Positions 16,777 to 29,862 are shown, numbered from the stretch's first letter. The stretch is 64,000 nucleotides of DNA from Brachybacterium nesterenkovii (GCF_900163655.1 NZ_FWFG01000013.1:1-64000), one strand, 5' to 3'. Translations and numbers: made by a program. Notes: generated by a model not told the origin, from the letters alone.

Positions 16777-17706
16777 TCAGCTCTCCTTGCCGGGCGCGGC
16801 GGCCGCGAGGGCCCGGGCGGCCTCGAGGTCGTCGGGGGTGTTGAGGTTCACGAGGTCGATGCCCCTCAGCTCGCGCTTGGCCAGGCCCGTGAGGGTACCG
16901 GCCGGGGCCAGCTCGATCATGCCGGTGACGCCGCGCGCGCGCAGGGTCTCCATGCAGGCGGCCCAGTCCACGGGGGAGGAGACCTGGGCGACGATCAGGT
17001 CCAGGTACTCGCGGCCCGAGGTGACGACGCGCCCCCCGGCGTTCGAGATCAGCGGGAGCTCCGGGTCCGCGGGGGACAGCTGCGGGGCGAAGCCCTCCAG
17101 CGCGGTGCGCGCCGGGGCCATGTGCTCGGTGTGGAAAGCGCCCGCGACCTGGAGCGGGATCACGCGGGACTTCGCGGGGGCGTCCTCCCGCAGGGCGGCG
17201 ATGTCCTCGGCGAGACCCGCCGCGACCACCTGGCCGGAGGAGTTGATGTTCGCCGGGGCGAGGCCGCGGCGCTCGATCGCGGCCATGACCTCCGCGCGGT
17301 CCCCGCCGACGACCGCGGCCATCGAGGTCTCGCGCGCCGCTGCGGCCTCGGCCATCGCGGTCGCCCGGACCGCGACCAGGCGCATCGCATCGACGGGGCT
17401 GAGCACCCCGGCCAGCGCGGCCGCGGTGACCTCCCCGACGCTGTGCCCGGCGAGGGCCTCGGCGGGCAGGGCGGTGCCGTCGGCGAGAGCCTCGCCGGCG
17501 AGGATGCCGGCGGCGACCAGCAGCGGCTGGGCGACGGCGGTGTCGCGGATCGTCTCCGCGTCCGAGCGCGTGCCGTGCTCGGCCAGATCGAGGCCGGCGG
17601 CCTCCGACAGCTGCGCGAGGCGCTCGGGGACGCCGGGCAGCTCGAGCCAGGGGGCGAGGAAGCCGGGCTTCTGGGCGCCCTGGCCGGGGCAGACGATGAC
17701 GAGCAC
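16777..17706 (-). CDS. fabD: Malonyl CoA-acyl carrier protein transacylase
   Basis: 309 residues from a GTG at 17704-17706 with AGGAG 8 nt upstream. The frame is open to 18246, but only the GTG start gives the family N-terminus LVIVCPGQGAQKPGF. The active serine is S89 in GHSVGE, the arginine is in VRATAMAEA, and the histidine is in GAFHTEHM. It loads malonyl groups onto ACP. As first gene of the fab operon it has only about 60 bp to the terminator of the upstream aceE-gntR unit, so its promoter should lie at 17707-17764. Confidence 0.94.
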   Translation of the reverse strand: MLVIVCPGQGAQKPGFLAPWLELPGVPERLAQLSEAAGLDLAEHGTRSDAETIRDTAVAQPLLVAAGILAGEALADGTALPAEALAGHSVGEVTAAALAGVLSPVDAMRLVAVRATAMAEAAAARETSMAAVVGGDRAEVMAAIERRGLAPANINSSGQVVAAGLAEDIAALREDAPAKSRVIPLQVAGAFHTEHMAPARTALEGFAPQLSPADPELPLISNAGGRVVTSGREYLDLIVAQVSSPVDWAACMETLRARGVTGMIELAPAGTLTGLAKRELRGIDLVNLNTPDDLEAARALAAAAPGKES

Positions 17707-17764
17707 GGGCGACTCCTGGGAGGGTTCGTTCGGGACCGGGCGGGGGATCGAGGATACGGGCACA

Positions 17765-17799
17765 GGGCGCCTCCCCGGCATCATGCCGGGGAGGCGCCC
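17765..17799 (-). terminator. Strong hairpin terminator of aceE-gntR
   Basis: A perfect 16-bp stem (17765-17780 with 17784-17799) and a 3-nt loop, starting just after the GntR stop on the minus strand. It separates the aceE-gntR unit from fabD. Confidence 0.85.
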
Positions 17800-17804
17800 C
17801 GTGC

Positions 17805-18233
17805 TCAGCTGGTGCGAGCGGCCGTGAGCGCGGCCTTCACGAGGCGCTCGGCGCGCTCGTGATCGATGCCGAGCTGGACGGACAGCTCCGCGAAATCGCG
17901 GGCCGCCTTCTCGAGGCGGCTCGCCGGGCCGTCGAGCGGGGCGATGACGGTGCCCGCGCGACCGCGCGTGATGACGATCCGGGCCTCCTCGAGACGGCGG
18001 AACGCCTTGGCGACGGTGTTCACGGCGACGTCGAGGTCCGCCGCGAGGGCCCTCACCGTGGGCAGACGGGTGCCCGGCGCGAGCCGCCCGTCCTGCACGG
18101 CCCGGGCGATCGCATCGCAGATCTGGCGGACCGGCGGCTCCGCGGCATGGCGGTCGATCCTGCAGATGCCCGTGAGGGCGTGCGGGGTCGTCGCCGTGCG
18201 CGCGGAGTCCGCCTGTGCGACGTCGGCGCTCAG
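17805..18233 (-). CDS. GntR-family (YtrA-like) transcriptional regulator, start unclear
   Basis: About 142 residues. The winged-helix GntR domain covers [33 protein letters not shown] and [12 protein letters not shown], then a short C-terminal helix region ending [12 protein letters not shown]. The lack of a large effector domain is typical of the YtrA subgroup. No in-frame ATG, GTG or TTG exists near the domain: between 18360 and the HTH the only plausible initiator is a CTG at 18231-18233 that overlaps the aceE stop (CTGA). I annotate that start tentatively. Position suggests control of pyruvate dehydrogenase or the neighbouring fab genes, which is inference. Confidence 0.72.
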   Translation of the reverse strand: MSADVAQADSARTATTPHALTGICRIDRHAAEPPVRQICDAIARAVQDGRLAPGTRLPTVRALAADLDVAVNTVAKAFRRLEEARIVITRGRAGTVIAPLDGPASRLEKAARDFAELSVQLGIDHERAERLVKAALTAARTS

Positions 18234-20977
18234 GACTCGCCCCCATCGGATCCGGACTGGCCCGCGTTGACGTTCAGCAGCTCGTAGCGCTGGATCGCCT
18301 CGCGCGGAGCCGACGCGTCGACCTTGCCCTCGGCGGCGAGCATCTGCAGGGCCTTGACGACCATGGAGTGCGCGTCGATGTGGAGGAAGCGGCGGGCGGC
18401 CGGACGGGTGTCCGAGAAGCCCCAGCCGTCGGCGCCCAGGACGCCGTAGGCGCCGGGGATCCACGGGCGGATCATCTCGGGGACCATCGACTCGTAGTCG
18501 CTCGTGGCGACGAACGGGCCCTCGACGCCCTGCAGGCGCTGCGAGATCCACGGGGTGCGGGCCTCGTCCTCGGGGTGGAGGAACGTGTGCTCGTCGGCCG
18601 CGAGGGCCTCCTTGCGCATCTCCGACCAGCTGGTGACGGACCAGACCGCGGCGCGGACGCCCCAGTCCTGCTCGAGGATCTCCTGCGCGTGGAGCGCCCA
18701 CGGCACGCCGACGCCCGAGGACATGAGCTGGACGACGGGGCCGTCGCCCTCCGGGGCCGGGCGCAGCTCGTACATGCCCTTGAGCAGACCCTCGACGTCC
18801 AGGCCCTCCGGCTCGGCCGGGTGCACGATCGGCTCGTTGTACACCGTCAGGTAGTAGAAGACGTCCGGGTCGCGGGGGTCCTCGCCGTACATGCGCTGCA
18901 GGCCGTCGCGGATGATGTGCCCGATCTCGTACCCGTACGCGGGGTCGTAGATCACAGCGGCCGGGTTGGTCGCGGCGAGGACCGGGGAGTGGCCGTCCAT
19001 GTGCTGGAGGCCCTCGCCGGCCAGCGTCGTCTTGCCGGCGGTCGCGCCGATCACGAAGCCGCGGGCCATCTGGTCGCCGGCGGCCCAGAAGAAGTCGCCG
19101 GTGCGCTGGAACCCGAACATCGAGTAGAAGATGTAGAACGGGATCATCGGCTGCTCATGGGTCGAGTGCGACGTGCCGGCGACGGTGAACGCCGAGGTCG
19201 CGCCGATCTCGTTGATGCCCATGTGCTTGATCTGGCCCTGCGCGGACTCCTTGTAGGCCAGCAGCAGGTCGCGGTCGACCGAGACGTAGTTCTGGCCGTC
19301 CGGGTTGTAGATCTTGGCCGTCGGGAACATGGAGTCCATGCCGAAGGTGCGGGCCTCGTCGGGGATGATCGGGACCCACAGCTTGCCGGTGGCCTTGTCG
19401 CGCATGAGGTCCTTGACCAGGCGCACGAGAGCCATCGTGGTGGCGATCTCCTGCTTGCCGGAGCCGCGGCGTGCGACCTCGTACGCCTTGTCACCGGGGA
19501 GGTCCAGCGTGACCTTCTTGAAGCGGCGGTTGGGGACCGGACCGCCCAGCTCCGCGCGGCGGGCGCGGAAGTACTGCATCGCCTCGGAGTCCTCCGGGGG
19601 CAGGTAGTACGGGGCGTCGTAGACGCTGCCGGACTCGAGCTGCTCGTCCGTGATCGGGATGTTCAGCGTGTCGCGGAGGGTCTTGAGGTCGTCCAGGGTG
19701 AACTTCTTCATCTGGTGGGTCGCATTGCGGCCCGCGAAGCTCTTGCCCAGGCGGTAGCCCTTGATGGTGTGGGCCAGGATGACCGTCGGCTGGCCCTTGT
19801 GCTCCATCGCGGCCTTGAACGCGGCGTGCACCTTGACCGGGTCGTTGCCGCCGCGGTTGAGCTTCCACCAGATGTCGTCGTCCGACATGTCCGCGACCAT
19901 GGCCTTGGTGCGGGGGTCGCGGCCGAAGAAGTTGTCGCGGATGAAGGCGCCGTTCTCGGTGCGGTAGGTCTGGAAGTCGCCGTCCGGGGTCGCGTTCATG
20001 AGGTCGACGAGCGCGCCGTCGTCGTCCTTGTCCAGCAGCGGGTCCCAGCCGGAGCCCCACACGAGCTTGATGACGTTCCAGCCCGCGCCGCGGAACTGGG
20101 CTTCGAGCTCCTGGATGATCTTGCCGTTGCCGCGGACCGGGCCGTCGAGGCGCTGCAGGTTGCAGTTGACGACGAAGGTCAGGTTGTCCAGGTGCTCCTT
20201 GGCGGCGTTGTGGATGTGGCCGCGGGACTCGACCTCGTCCATCTCGCCGTCGCCGAGGAACGCCCAGACGTGCTGGTCCGAGGTGTCCTTGATGCCGCGG
20301 TTGTGCAGGTACTTGTTGAAGGACGCCTGCTCGATCGCGTTGACCGGGCCGATGCCCATCGACACCGTCGGGAACTCCCAGAACTCCGGCATGGAGCGCG
20401 GGTGGGGGTAGGACGGGATGCCGTGCGGGTGCGACTTCTCCTGGCGGAAGCCGTCGAGGTCCTTCTGCTCGAGACGGCCCAGCATGAAGGCGCGGGCGTA
20501 GATGCCGGGGGAGGCGTGGCCCTGGAAGAAGATCTGGTCGCCGCCGCCGGGATGCTCGCGGCCGCGGAAGAAGTGGTTGAAGCCGACCTCGTACATCGAG
20601 GCGATCGAGGCGAACGACGACAGGTGGCCGCCGACGCCGACGCCCGGGCGCTGGGCGCGGTGGACCACCATCGCGGCGTTCCAGCGCAGGGCGTCCTTGA
20701 TCTCCTTCTCGAGCTTGCGGTCGCCGGGGTACTCCGGTTGCTCGGAGGCGGGGATCGTGTTGACGTAGTCGGTGTTGAGGCTGTGGGGGACCTTCACGTG
20801 GACGTCATGCGCGTGCTGGATCACGCTCTGGACGATCTCCTGCGCGCGCTCGGGGCCGCGGGCCTCGAGCAGGGAGTCGAAGGACTCCACCCACTCCCGG
20901 GTCTCCTCAGGATCGGTGTCCTGGGCATGGCTGGGCAGGCTGATTCCGATGGGACCTGGGGTCTCGCTGGCGGTCAC
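18230..20977 (-). CDS. aceE: Pyruvate dehydrogenase E1 component, homodimeric
   Basis: 915 residues, the usual AceE length. It decarboxylates pyruvate with thiamine diphosphate and passes the acetyl group to a lipoyl domain of E2. Visible parts: [19 protein letters not shown], the thiamine-diphosphate loop [12 protein letters not shown] (about residue 235), [17 protein letters not shown] and the later [19 protein letters not shown]. Start is the GTG at 20975-20977 behind AGAGAAGG. No E2 or E3 gene is adjacent; the lpd-sucB pair at 45717-48948 is the visible candidate partner. Confidence 0.95.
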   Translation of the reverse strand: MTASETPGPIGISLPSHAQDTDPEETREWVESFDSLLEARGPERAQEIVQSVIQHAHDVHVKVPHSLNTDYVNTIPASEQPEYPGDRKLEKEIKDALRWNAAMVVHRAQRPGVGVGGHLSSFASIASMYEVGFNHFFRGREHPGGGDQIFFQGHASPGIYARAFMLGRLEQKDLDGFRQEKSHPHGIPSYPHPRSMPEFWEFPTVSMGIGPVNAIEQASFNKYLHNRGIKDTSDQHVWAFLGDGEMDEVESRGHIHNAAKEHLDNLTFVVNCNLQRLDGPVRGNGKIIQELEAQFRGAGWNVIKLVWGSGWDPLLDKDDDGALVDLMNATPDGDFQTYRTENGAFIRDNFFGRDPRTKAMVADMSDDDIWWKLNRGGNDPVKVHAAFKAAMEHKGQPTVILAHTIKGYRLGKSFAGRNATHQMKKFTLDDLKTLRDTLNIPITDEQLESGSVYDAPYYLPPEDSEAMQYFRARRAELGGPVPNRRFKKVTLDLPGDKAYEVARRGSGKQEIATTMALVRLVKDLMRDKATGKLWVPIIPDEARTFGMDSMFPTAKIYNPDGQNYVSVDRDLLLAYKESAQGQIKHMGINEIGATSAFTVAGTSHSTHEQPMIPFYIFYSMFGFQRTGDFFWAAGDQMARGFVIGATAGKTTLAGEGLQHMDGHSPVLAATNPAAVIYDPAYGYEIGHIIRDGLQRMYGEDPRDPDVFYYLTVYNEPIVHPAEPEGLDVEGLLKGMYELRPAPEGDGPVVQLMSSGVGVPWALHAQEILEQDWGVRAAVWSVTSWSEMRKEALAADEHTFLHPEDEARTPWISQRLQGVEGPFVATSDYESMVPEMIRPWIPGAYGVLGADGWGFSDTRPAARRFLHIDAHSMVVKALQMLAAEGKVDASAPREAIQRYELLNVNAGQSGSDGGES

Positions 20978-21136
20978 ATTGGCCTTCTCTCTACGAGCGG
21001 GGGTACTCGGCCCCGGTGCCGGCCGCGGTCGATGCCGAGGGCATCATGCGCGGCGGCCCCCAGGGCCACAGGTCGTTCCAGCGTACGTCCTCAGGCACCG
21101 GCGCGGTGAGGCGTCCGCGGCGTCCCCACGGGGCGA

Positions 21137-21165
21137 GTGACACGAAAAACACAGTTCGCTAGACT
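21137..21165 (+). promoter_or_regulatory. Candidate promoter of the DUF3052 gene
   Basis: GTGACA (21137-21142), a 17-nt spacer and TAGACT (21160-21165) form a good housekeeping-sigma match about 84 bp before the TTG start. Sequence inspection only. Confidence 0.5.
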
Positions 21166-21248
21166 CCTGACGCGCCCGCCCGGCGGTGCGCAGTCCCCAT
21201 CGGCGCGTCGTCGTGCGCGCCGGTCCCCGTTCCCCGAGGAGCCGCCCC

Positions 21249-21665
21249 TTGTCCCCGTCGTCCGACGCGCAGGCGTCCAGCCCCGCCGATGTCCTCGGCT
21301 TCGAGCCCGGTCAGATCGTCCAGGAGCTCGGCTACGCCGACGATGTGGACCTGGACCTGCGCGATGCGATCGAGGACTCGATCGATGCCGACCTCGAGGA
21401 CGAGGACTGCCAGGAGATCGTCGATGGCGTGGTCCTGTGGTGGCGCGACGGCGACGGCGATCTCGTCGACGCCCTCGTCGACGCCCTGACCACCCTGGCC
21501 GAGGGAGGCCCCGTCTGGCTCCTCACGCCGAAGGCAGGCCGCGACGGCCACGTGCTGCCGGCGACCGTGCAGGAGTCCGCGGACCTCGCGGGCATGCGCG
21601 CGATGGGCACGATGAGCCTGGCCCCCGACTGGTCGGGCACCCGCCTGGCCTCTCGCGCAGCCTGA
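21249..21665 (+). CDS. DUF3052 family protein
   Basis: 138 residues from a TTG at 21249-21251 with GAGGAG 7 nt upstream; the ATG at 21186 would add an Arg-rich leader unlike the family. Recognisable by DVLGFEPGQIVQELGYADDVD, the acidic middle DLEDEDCQEIVDGVVLWWRD and LLTPKAGRDGHVLP. It is a small acidic actinobacterial protein without known function. It is divergent from aceE and directly followed by a peroxiredoxin gene, probably cotranscribed. Confidence 0.86.
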   Translation: MSPSSDAQASSPADVLGFEPGQIVQELGYADDVDLDLRDAIEDSIDADLEDEDCQEIVDGVVLWWRDGDGDLVDALVDALTTLAEGGPVWLLTPKAGRDGHVLPATVQESADLAGMRAMGTMSLAPDWSGTRLASRAA

Positions 21666-21672
21666 GACGCCG

Positions 21673-22116
21673 ATGCCCGGCCCCCTCGCGGGTTTGACCC
21701 TCGTCGACCACGACGGCGGCGCGCTCCCGCTCGACGAGCTGCGCGGCATCCCCTGCGCGATCGTCCTCCTGCCCGGTGCGTTCACGCCCGTGTGCACCTC
21801 CGAGCTGCCCGGCATCGAGCGCGCGTGGCGCGAGGCGGGGGAGCGGGGCATCCCTGTCCTGGCCGTGACGTGCGATGCCCCGGCCGTGCTCGCGGCATGG
21901 CGCGAGCACGAGGGCCTCGCGCTGCCGCTGCTCTCGGACTTCTGGCCCCACGGCGCGCTCGCTCGGGCGCTCGATGCCTTCGATGAGGCGACCGGGAGGC
22001 CGCGGCGCACGAGCGTCGTCCTCGACGCCGCAGGGCGCGAGGTGTGGCGGGATGCCGCTCGGCCGGGCGGTGCCCGCGACATGGGCCGACTTGCCGCGGT
22101 CATGCGCGATCTGTGA
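21673..22116 (+). CDS. Peroxiredoxin (AhpE/Bcp type)
   Basis: 147 residues, thioredoxin fold. The peroxidatic site is PGAFTPVCTSEL, with C41 and the preceding Pro/Thr. The late Arg is in GRPRRTSVVLD. There is no clear resolving Cys in the C-terminal part, so a 1-Cys mechanism (AhpE-like) is likely. It reduces hydroperoxides using an external thiol. Starts 7 nt after the DUF3052 stop. Confidence 0.87.
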   Translation: MPGPLAGLTLVDHDGGALPLDELRGIPCAIVLLPGAFTPVCTSELPGIERAWREAGERGIPVLAVTCDAPAVLAAWREHEGLALPLLSDFWPHGALARALDAFDEATGRPRRTSVVLDAAGREVWRDAARPGGARDMGRLAAVMRDL

Positions 22117-22174
22117 CCATGCAGTGCCCGCCGCGCGCTGCTCGGCCCGGGCGCCCGCGCGGCGACGCGCGGAC

Positions 22175-22251
22175 GGGTCGTTAGCTCAGCTGGTCAGAGC
22201 GCCACGCTTACACCGTGGATGTCGGGGGTTCGAGTCCCTCACGACCCACCA
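22175..22251 (+). tRNA. tRNA-Val (TAC), CCA encoded
   Basis: Acceptor GGGTCGT pairs with ACGACCC. The anticodon arm CCACGCTTACACCGTGG gives anticodon TAC, the T-arm is GGGGGTTCGAGTCCCTC, the discriminator is A, and CCA is present at 22249-22251. It is the only one of the three tRNAs here with an encoded CCA. Confidence 0.96.
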
Positions 22252-22262
22252 GATCAGACCCC

Positions 22263-22697
22263 TCAGATCTCGATGTTCTCGACGTCGTTGTCGAAGGGCT
22301 TGTCCGAGTGGACGGTCCACTTCTTCCCCGAGTCGAAGCGAAGGCGGATCGCCGCCACGGCGGGTGCGGCGCCGGGCTCGGGAGCGGGGGCCTGGGCGGG
22401 GTCCATGCCCAGGAAGCGCGCCATGGCGGGGCCTACGACGGCCGGGTCGTCGATGACCTCGGTGCGGGCCTCGAGCGCGTAGTAGCCGTCGGCGGTGGTG
22501 CCGCAGACGGTCGCGCGCGGCGTCGCCGCGACGTCGGCGATCTTGCGCGTGTCCGGCTTGGTCAGGACCGCCAGGACGCCGATCTCGCCCGCGGGATCGT
22601 CGTGGACGATCACGGGCCGGGTGCGGGGGCCGTCGGGGCCCTGGGTGGTCAGCAGCGCGGTGGAGCCGGGGCGGAGGACATCGTTCACGGTGGTCAT
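22263..22697 (-). CDS. Pyridoxamine 5'-phosphate oxidase-fold (general stress FMN-binding) protein
   Basis: 144 residues from the ATG at 22695-22697. It has the split-barrel start NDVLRPGSTALLTTQGPDG and continues through VLTKPDTRKIADVAATPRAT, VCGTTADGYYALEAR and the C-terminal KKWTVHS. This layout matches the small stress-type PNPOx/FMN-binding family (DUF of GS26 type), not the biosynthetic PdxH. Substrate unknown. It is convergent with tRNA-Val. Confidence 0.78.
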   Translation of the reverse strand: MTTVNDVLRPGSTALLTTQGPDGPRTRPVIVHDDPAGEIGVLAVLTKPDTRKIADVAATPRATVCGTTADGYYALEARTEVIDDPAVVGPAMARFLGMDPAQAPAPEPGAAPAVAAIRLRFDSGKKWTVHSDKPFDNDVENIEI

Positions 22698-22777
22698 GGC
22701 CGCATCCTCGCACTGTGTCGGGGACCGCGGGCAGGACGATCGGCCTTCGCACTCCATGTGGCCCGGTGCCGTCGCGG

Positions 22778-22993
22778 TCAGCCCTTCATGAGCCAGTACA
22801 GGCCCAGCAGGCCGCCCAGGAGCACCGCGAGGGCGATCAGCCACGGGACCGCGGTGCGCCAGGTCTCGGCGGCGCTCTCGCGGGGCTGCTCGGAGGAGCC
22901 CAGACGCCCGCGCATGCCGAGCAGCACCGCGATCATGGTCGCGAGGATCGCGACGCCGAAGACCACGGACAGGAGCAGGGGGAAGCCGGTCAT
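22778..22993 (-). CDS. Small two-helix membrane protein
   Basis: 71 residues with two hydrophobic helices, LLLSVVFGVAILATMIAVLL (about 6-25) and VPWLIALAVLLGGLLGLYWL (about 49-68), and a polar, charged loop (GRLGSSEQPRESAAE). No family recognised. It lies downstream of the phosphate transporter and a similar 73-residue protein on the same strand. Confidence 0.65.
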   Translation of the reverse strand: MTGFPLLLSVVFGVAILATMIAVLLGMRGRLGSSEQPRESAAETWRTAVPWLIALAVLLGGLLGLYWLMKG

Positions 22994-23037
22994 GGCGTCA
23001 GCCTAACGGCGGGGTCCGCGCGCGGCGACCGCGCCCG

Positions 23038-23259
23038 TCAGCTGTGGAAGGCCGGGATCACCAGGTAGAGGCCGAAGAGGATCAGCAGTCCGGCGAGGCC
23101 GAGGACGGCGTACCCGCCGGCTCGACGGGCCGGGGCGATGGAGCCGTTCGCGCCCGCGTCCAGGAGCCGGGCGCCCAGCGACACGAGCGTCACGAGCGCG
23201 ACGCAGGCCAGCAGGGTCACGCCGGCGACGAGGCCGAGCGCTGCGAAGTCGATATGCAT
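23038..23259 (-). CDS. Small two-helix membrane protein
   Basis: 73 residues: helices at about 7-30 (LGLVAGVTLLACVALVTLVS) and 49-68 (YAVLGLAGLLILFGLYLVIP), with a basic loop between. Composition and topology resemble the 71-residue neighbour. It lies 35 bp after the PiT stop with an AAGGAGAA site before its ATG, so it is very likely in the same transcript. Function unknown; possibly an accessory of the transporter. Confidence 0.68.
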   Translation of the reverse strand: MHIDFAALGLVAGVTLLACVALVTLVSLGARLLDAGANGSIAPARRAGGYAVLGLAGLLILFGLYLVIPAFHS

Positions 23260-23294
23260 GGCGGATTCTCCTTCAGGCGGCGGGGCGGCCGTGC

Positions 23295-27282
<3,988 letters not shown>

Positions 27283-27298
27283 CGCCAGGAGGATCCCC

Positions 27299-27775
27299 AT
27301 GACCTCTGCGAGCCTCACCTCGCTGTACACCGACATCATCTTCGAGCACGACAAGCGGCCGCTGCACGCGGGCCTGCGCGAGCCGTTCGAGGGGGAGGTC
27401 CACCACGTCAACCCCACCTGCGGGGACGAGATCACGCTGCGCCTGCACCTGACGGGGCCGGTGGACGATCCCGTGATCGAGGACGTCAGCTACGACGCGC
27501 AGGGCTGTGCGATGTCCCGCGCGAGCGCCTCGATGATGGCCGACCTCCTGCGCGGGCAGAGCGTCGAGCGCGCCGCCGAGATTTCCGACAGCTTCGAGCT
27601 GTCGATGGCCTCCCGCGGCAAGGACGCCGGCGACGAGGAGCTGATCGGCGATGCGGTCGCGCTGCTGGGCGCCTCGAAGTTCCCCGGGCGCGTCAAGTGC
27701 GTCGTCATGCCGTGGAAGGCGTACCGGGCCGCGCTGGTGGAGTCCCTCGCCGCGCTCGGGGCGGCGGAGGCATGA
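27299..27775 (+). CDS. sufU: SufU zinc-dependent sulfurtransferase / Fe-S assembly protein
   Basis: 158 residues. It takes persulfide sulfur from SufS. The zinc/sulfur ligands are NPTCGD (C41, D43), AQGCAMS (C70) and RVKCVVMPW (C134). The insertion between the second and third Cys typical of SufU, compared with IscU, is present. The ATG at 27299 has AGGAGG upstream. Its stop overlaps the next ATG. Confidence 0.93.
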   Translation: MTSASLTSLYTDIIFEHDKRPLHAGLREPFEGEVHHVNPTCGDEITLRLHLTGPVDDPVIEDVSYDAQGCAMSRASASMMADLLRGQSVERAAEISDSFELSMASRGKDAGDEELIGDAVALLGASKFPGRVKCVVMPWKAYRAALVESLAALGAAEA

Positions 27776-28611
27776 GCGCCGGGCACTCGCTGGGAGACGT
27801 CCTCGCCGTGCTCGAGGGCGCCTACCCGCTGGAGTGGGCGGAGGACTGGGACCGGCCGGGACTCGTGGTCGGGGACCGCACCGCTGGTGTGCGGCGCGTC
27901 CGCCTGGCCGTCGATCCCACGCTCGCCGTGGTGCGGGAGGCGGTGGCCGACGGCGCGGATCTGCTGGTGACCCATCACCCGCTGCTGCTGCGCGGGGCGA
28001 GCTTCCTGCCCTCGGACACGGGCAAGGGCGCGGTCGTCGCCGAGCTCGTGCGCGCCGGAACCGCCCTGTGGTGCGGCCATACGAACGTGGACCGCTCCAG
28101 CCGCGGAACGGTGGGCGCCTGGACCCGCGCCCTCGGTCTGCGCGAGGTGCGGGCCCTGGCCGCCGGGGGCGAGGAGGAGGCGGCGCACGGCTCGCGCCTG
28201 CTGGGCCTCGGCGCCGTCGGGAGCATCGAGCCCACGACCGTCGGGCAGCTCGCCGTGCGCATCGCGGGCATCGTGCGGGAGACCGCCCAGGGGATCCGCT
28301 GGACCGGCGACGCCGATCGCGAGGTGCGCACGGTCACGCTGTGCCCCGGGGCCGGGGACCCCTTCCTGGACATCGCGACGGGCAGCGGAGCGGACGTCTA
28401 CATCACCTCGGACCTCCGCCACCACCCCGCCCTCGAGCACATCGAGGGCGCCGCGGATCCGCTGGCCGTGCCCGCCCTCATCGACGTGGCCCACAGCGCG
28501 AGCGAGGCGCTGTGGCTGCCCGAGGCCGCGGCACTGCTCGCCGAGGCCCTGCCCGGTCTCGAGGTGACGATCAGCGAGCGGTCCACCGACCCCTGGAACG
28601 GTCGGGCCTGA
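27772..28611 (+). CDS. Nif3-like dinuclear metal centre protein
   Basis: 279 residues, NIF3/YbgI family. The metal-binding segments are LLVTHHPLLLRG (about residues 64-75), the GHTNVD block, and DVAHSASE near the end. Members bind two metals; some act as GTP cyclohydrolase I type 2-like enzymes, but the activity is unsettled. It is translationally coupled to sufU (ATGA), which links it to Fe-S or metal handling by context only. Confidence 0.87.
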   Translation: MSAGHSLGDVLAVLEGAYPLEWAEDWDRPGLVVGDRTAGVRRVRLAVDPTLAVVREAVADGADLLVTHHPLLLRGASFLPSDTGKGAVVAELVRAGTALWCGHTNVDRSSRGTVGAWTRALGLREVRALAAGGEEEAAHGSRLLGLGAVGSIEPTTVGQLAVRIAGIVRETAQGIRWTGDADREVRTVTLCPGAGDPFLDIATGSGADVYITSDLRHHPALEHIEGAADPLAVPALIDVAHSASEALWLPEAAALLAEALPGLEVTISERSTDPWNGRA

Positions 28612-28645
28612 GCGGTCGGGCCCGAGCGGCCGGACGTTCTCCGTC

Positions 28646-29383
28646 TCAGCCGCGGTCGACGACGGTGAGCGTCGTGCCCTGCAGCTCGATCGCGAGGCCG
28701 TCCCCGAGCGCGCCCGCGCCCGCGTGCGCGACCTCCTCGGCATCGGCGGGCGCCCGCTCGGTCGTCAGCAGCGCCCGCCCGAGCAGTCCGCGGTACCGCT
28801 TGGCGTCATGCGAGACCACGGTGCGCTTGCCGTCCCGCTCGCGGACGGCCGCGACCTCGATTGCCCCGGGCACCGGCATCATCGACCGATAGGCGCCCGA
28901 ACGGCAGTCCACGACGACGCGTCCGCTGCCTGCCAGCTCCCGGGCGATCGGTGCGAGACGGGAACGCCACCAGGCGCCCGCCGCGCCCAGGCGCGACAGC
29001 ACCGAGCCGGCCGAGAGCCGGTAGGCGGGGATGCGGTCGGAATCCGCGTCGACCACGCCCAGCAGCGCCGAGGTCACGAGCACCGTCCGCTCGGCATCGC
29101 CACGGGCATCCCCGAGCGCGTCGTAGAGGACGCCCGCGTACACCTCGAGCGCCGGGGCGCACGGCTCCGCGGTGATCGCCGCCATCCGCTCCACGAGCTC
29201 GGGCGCCGAGGCCGGGACCTTCAGCGACCCGGCCGCGCCGCGGGAGCGAGCGGTCCTCTCGGCCGCCCGCAGCACGGTGGCGCGCGGCGCCGTCAGGGCG
29301 GGATGCGCGAGGGCGTCGAGGTCGAGGACGGGGCCGATGCCAGGTCGCGTCTTGGTCTCCGAGGGCGGCAGCAGCAGGAACAT
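28646..29383 (-). CDS. yaaA: YaaA (UPF0246) peroxide stress protein
   Basis: 245 residues from the ATG at 29381-29383. The start LLLPPSETKT, the middle YAGVLYDALG and VLVTSALLGVVDADSDRIPAYRL and the end VVDCRSGAYRSMMP are the YaaA/DUF328 blocks. E. coli YaaA limits iron-driven damage during peroxide stress and binds DNA. GAAGGAG lies 12 nt upstream. It is divergent from rnpB. Confidence 0.88.
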   Translation of the reverse strand: MFLLLPPSETKTRPGIGPVLDLDALAHPALTAPRATVLRAAERTARSRGAAGSLKVPASAPELVERMAAITAEPCAPALEVYAGVLYDALGDARGDAERTVLVTSALLGVVDADSDRIPAYRLSAGSVLSRLGAAGAWWRSRLAPIARELAGSGRVVVDCRSGAYRSMMPVPGAIEVAAVRERDGKRTVVSHDAKRYRGLLGRALLTTERAPADAEEVAHAGAGALGDGLAIELQGTTLTVVDRG

Positions 29384-29433
29384 CGGGGACGGGCACTCCT
29401 TCGCGGGGAGAGATCTGGGGACGGGAGGGGGAC

Positions 29434-29439
29434 TAGACT
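29434..29439 (+). promoter_or_regulatory. Candidate -10 box for rnpB
   Basis: TAGACT ends 5 nt before the inferred 5' end of RNase P RNA, a plausible -10. No clear -35 was identified. Confidence 0.4.
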
Positions 29440-29444
29440 GCCCT

Positions 29445-29810
29445 GCGGACCAGTCGGCCGGGCAGTCGCGTCCCCGATGCAGCGCATCGGGGCCGAGGAA
29501 AGTCCGGGCTCCGTCCGGCACGGTGGTGGGTAACGCCCACCCGGAGCGATCCGCGGGACAGTGCCACAGAGAGCAGACCGCCGGCACCGCACGTCGGGAG
29601 CCGGTAAGGGTGAAAGGGTGGTGTAAGAGACCACCGCGGTCGTGGTGACACGACCGGCATGGCAAACCCCACCGGGAGCAAGGCCAGACAGGGGACGTCT
29701 GAGGGTGCCGGCCCGAGTCCCCGGGTAGGCCGCTGGAGGTCGTCGGCGACGGCGATCCGAGAGGGATGACTGCCGATCACAGAACCCGGCTTACAGGCCG
29801 GCTGGTCCGC
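29445..29810 (+). ncRNA. rnpB: RNase P RNA (type A)
   Basis: A ribozyme of about 366 nt that matures tRNA 5' ends. P1 is formed by GCGGACCAGTCGGC (from 29445) and GCCGGCTGGTCCGC (to 29810). The conserved GAGGAAAGTCCGGGCTCC (P4 side, CRI) is near 29495-29515, and ACAGAACCCGGCTTACAG, the 3' partner, is near 29779-29796. GGTAAGGGTGAAAGGGTG is the specificity domain. Ends were set by the P1 helix, with an uncertainty of a few bases. Confidence 0.95.
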
Positions 29811-29822
29811 CCCTCGGGGCAC

Positions 29823-29845
29823 CGGGGCGCTGCTCCGGCGCCCCG
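29823..29845. terminator. Hairpin terminator between rnpB and ppgK
   Basis: An 8-bp stem CGGGGCGC/GCGCCCCG with a 7-nt loop in the convergent gap. No T-run on either strand. Confidence 0.55.
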
Positions 29846-29862
29846 ACGAGCAGGGCGGCGAC

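Noticed and set aside
17765-17799. Hairpin as an attenuator/riboswitch for fabD
   Set aside because: It sits directly after the GntR stop and about 60 bp before fabD without an alternative structure that I could find; treated as a terminator.
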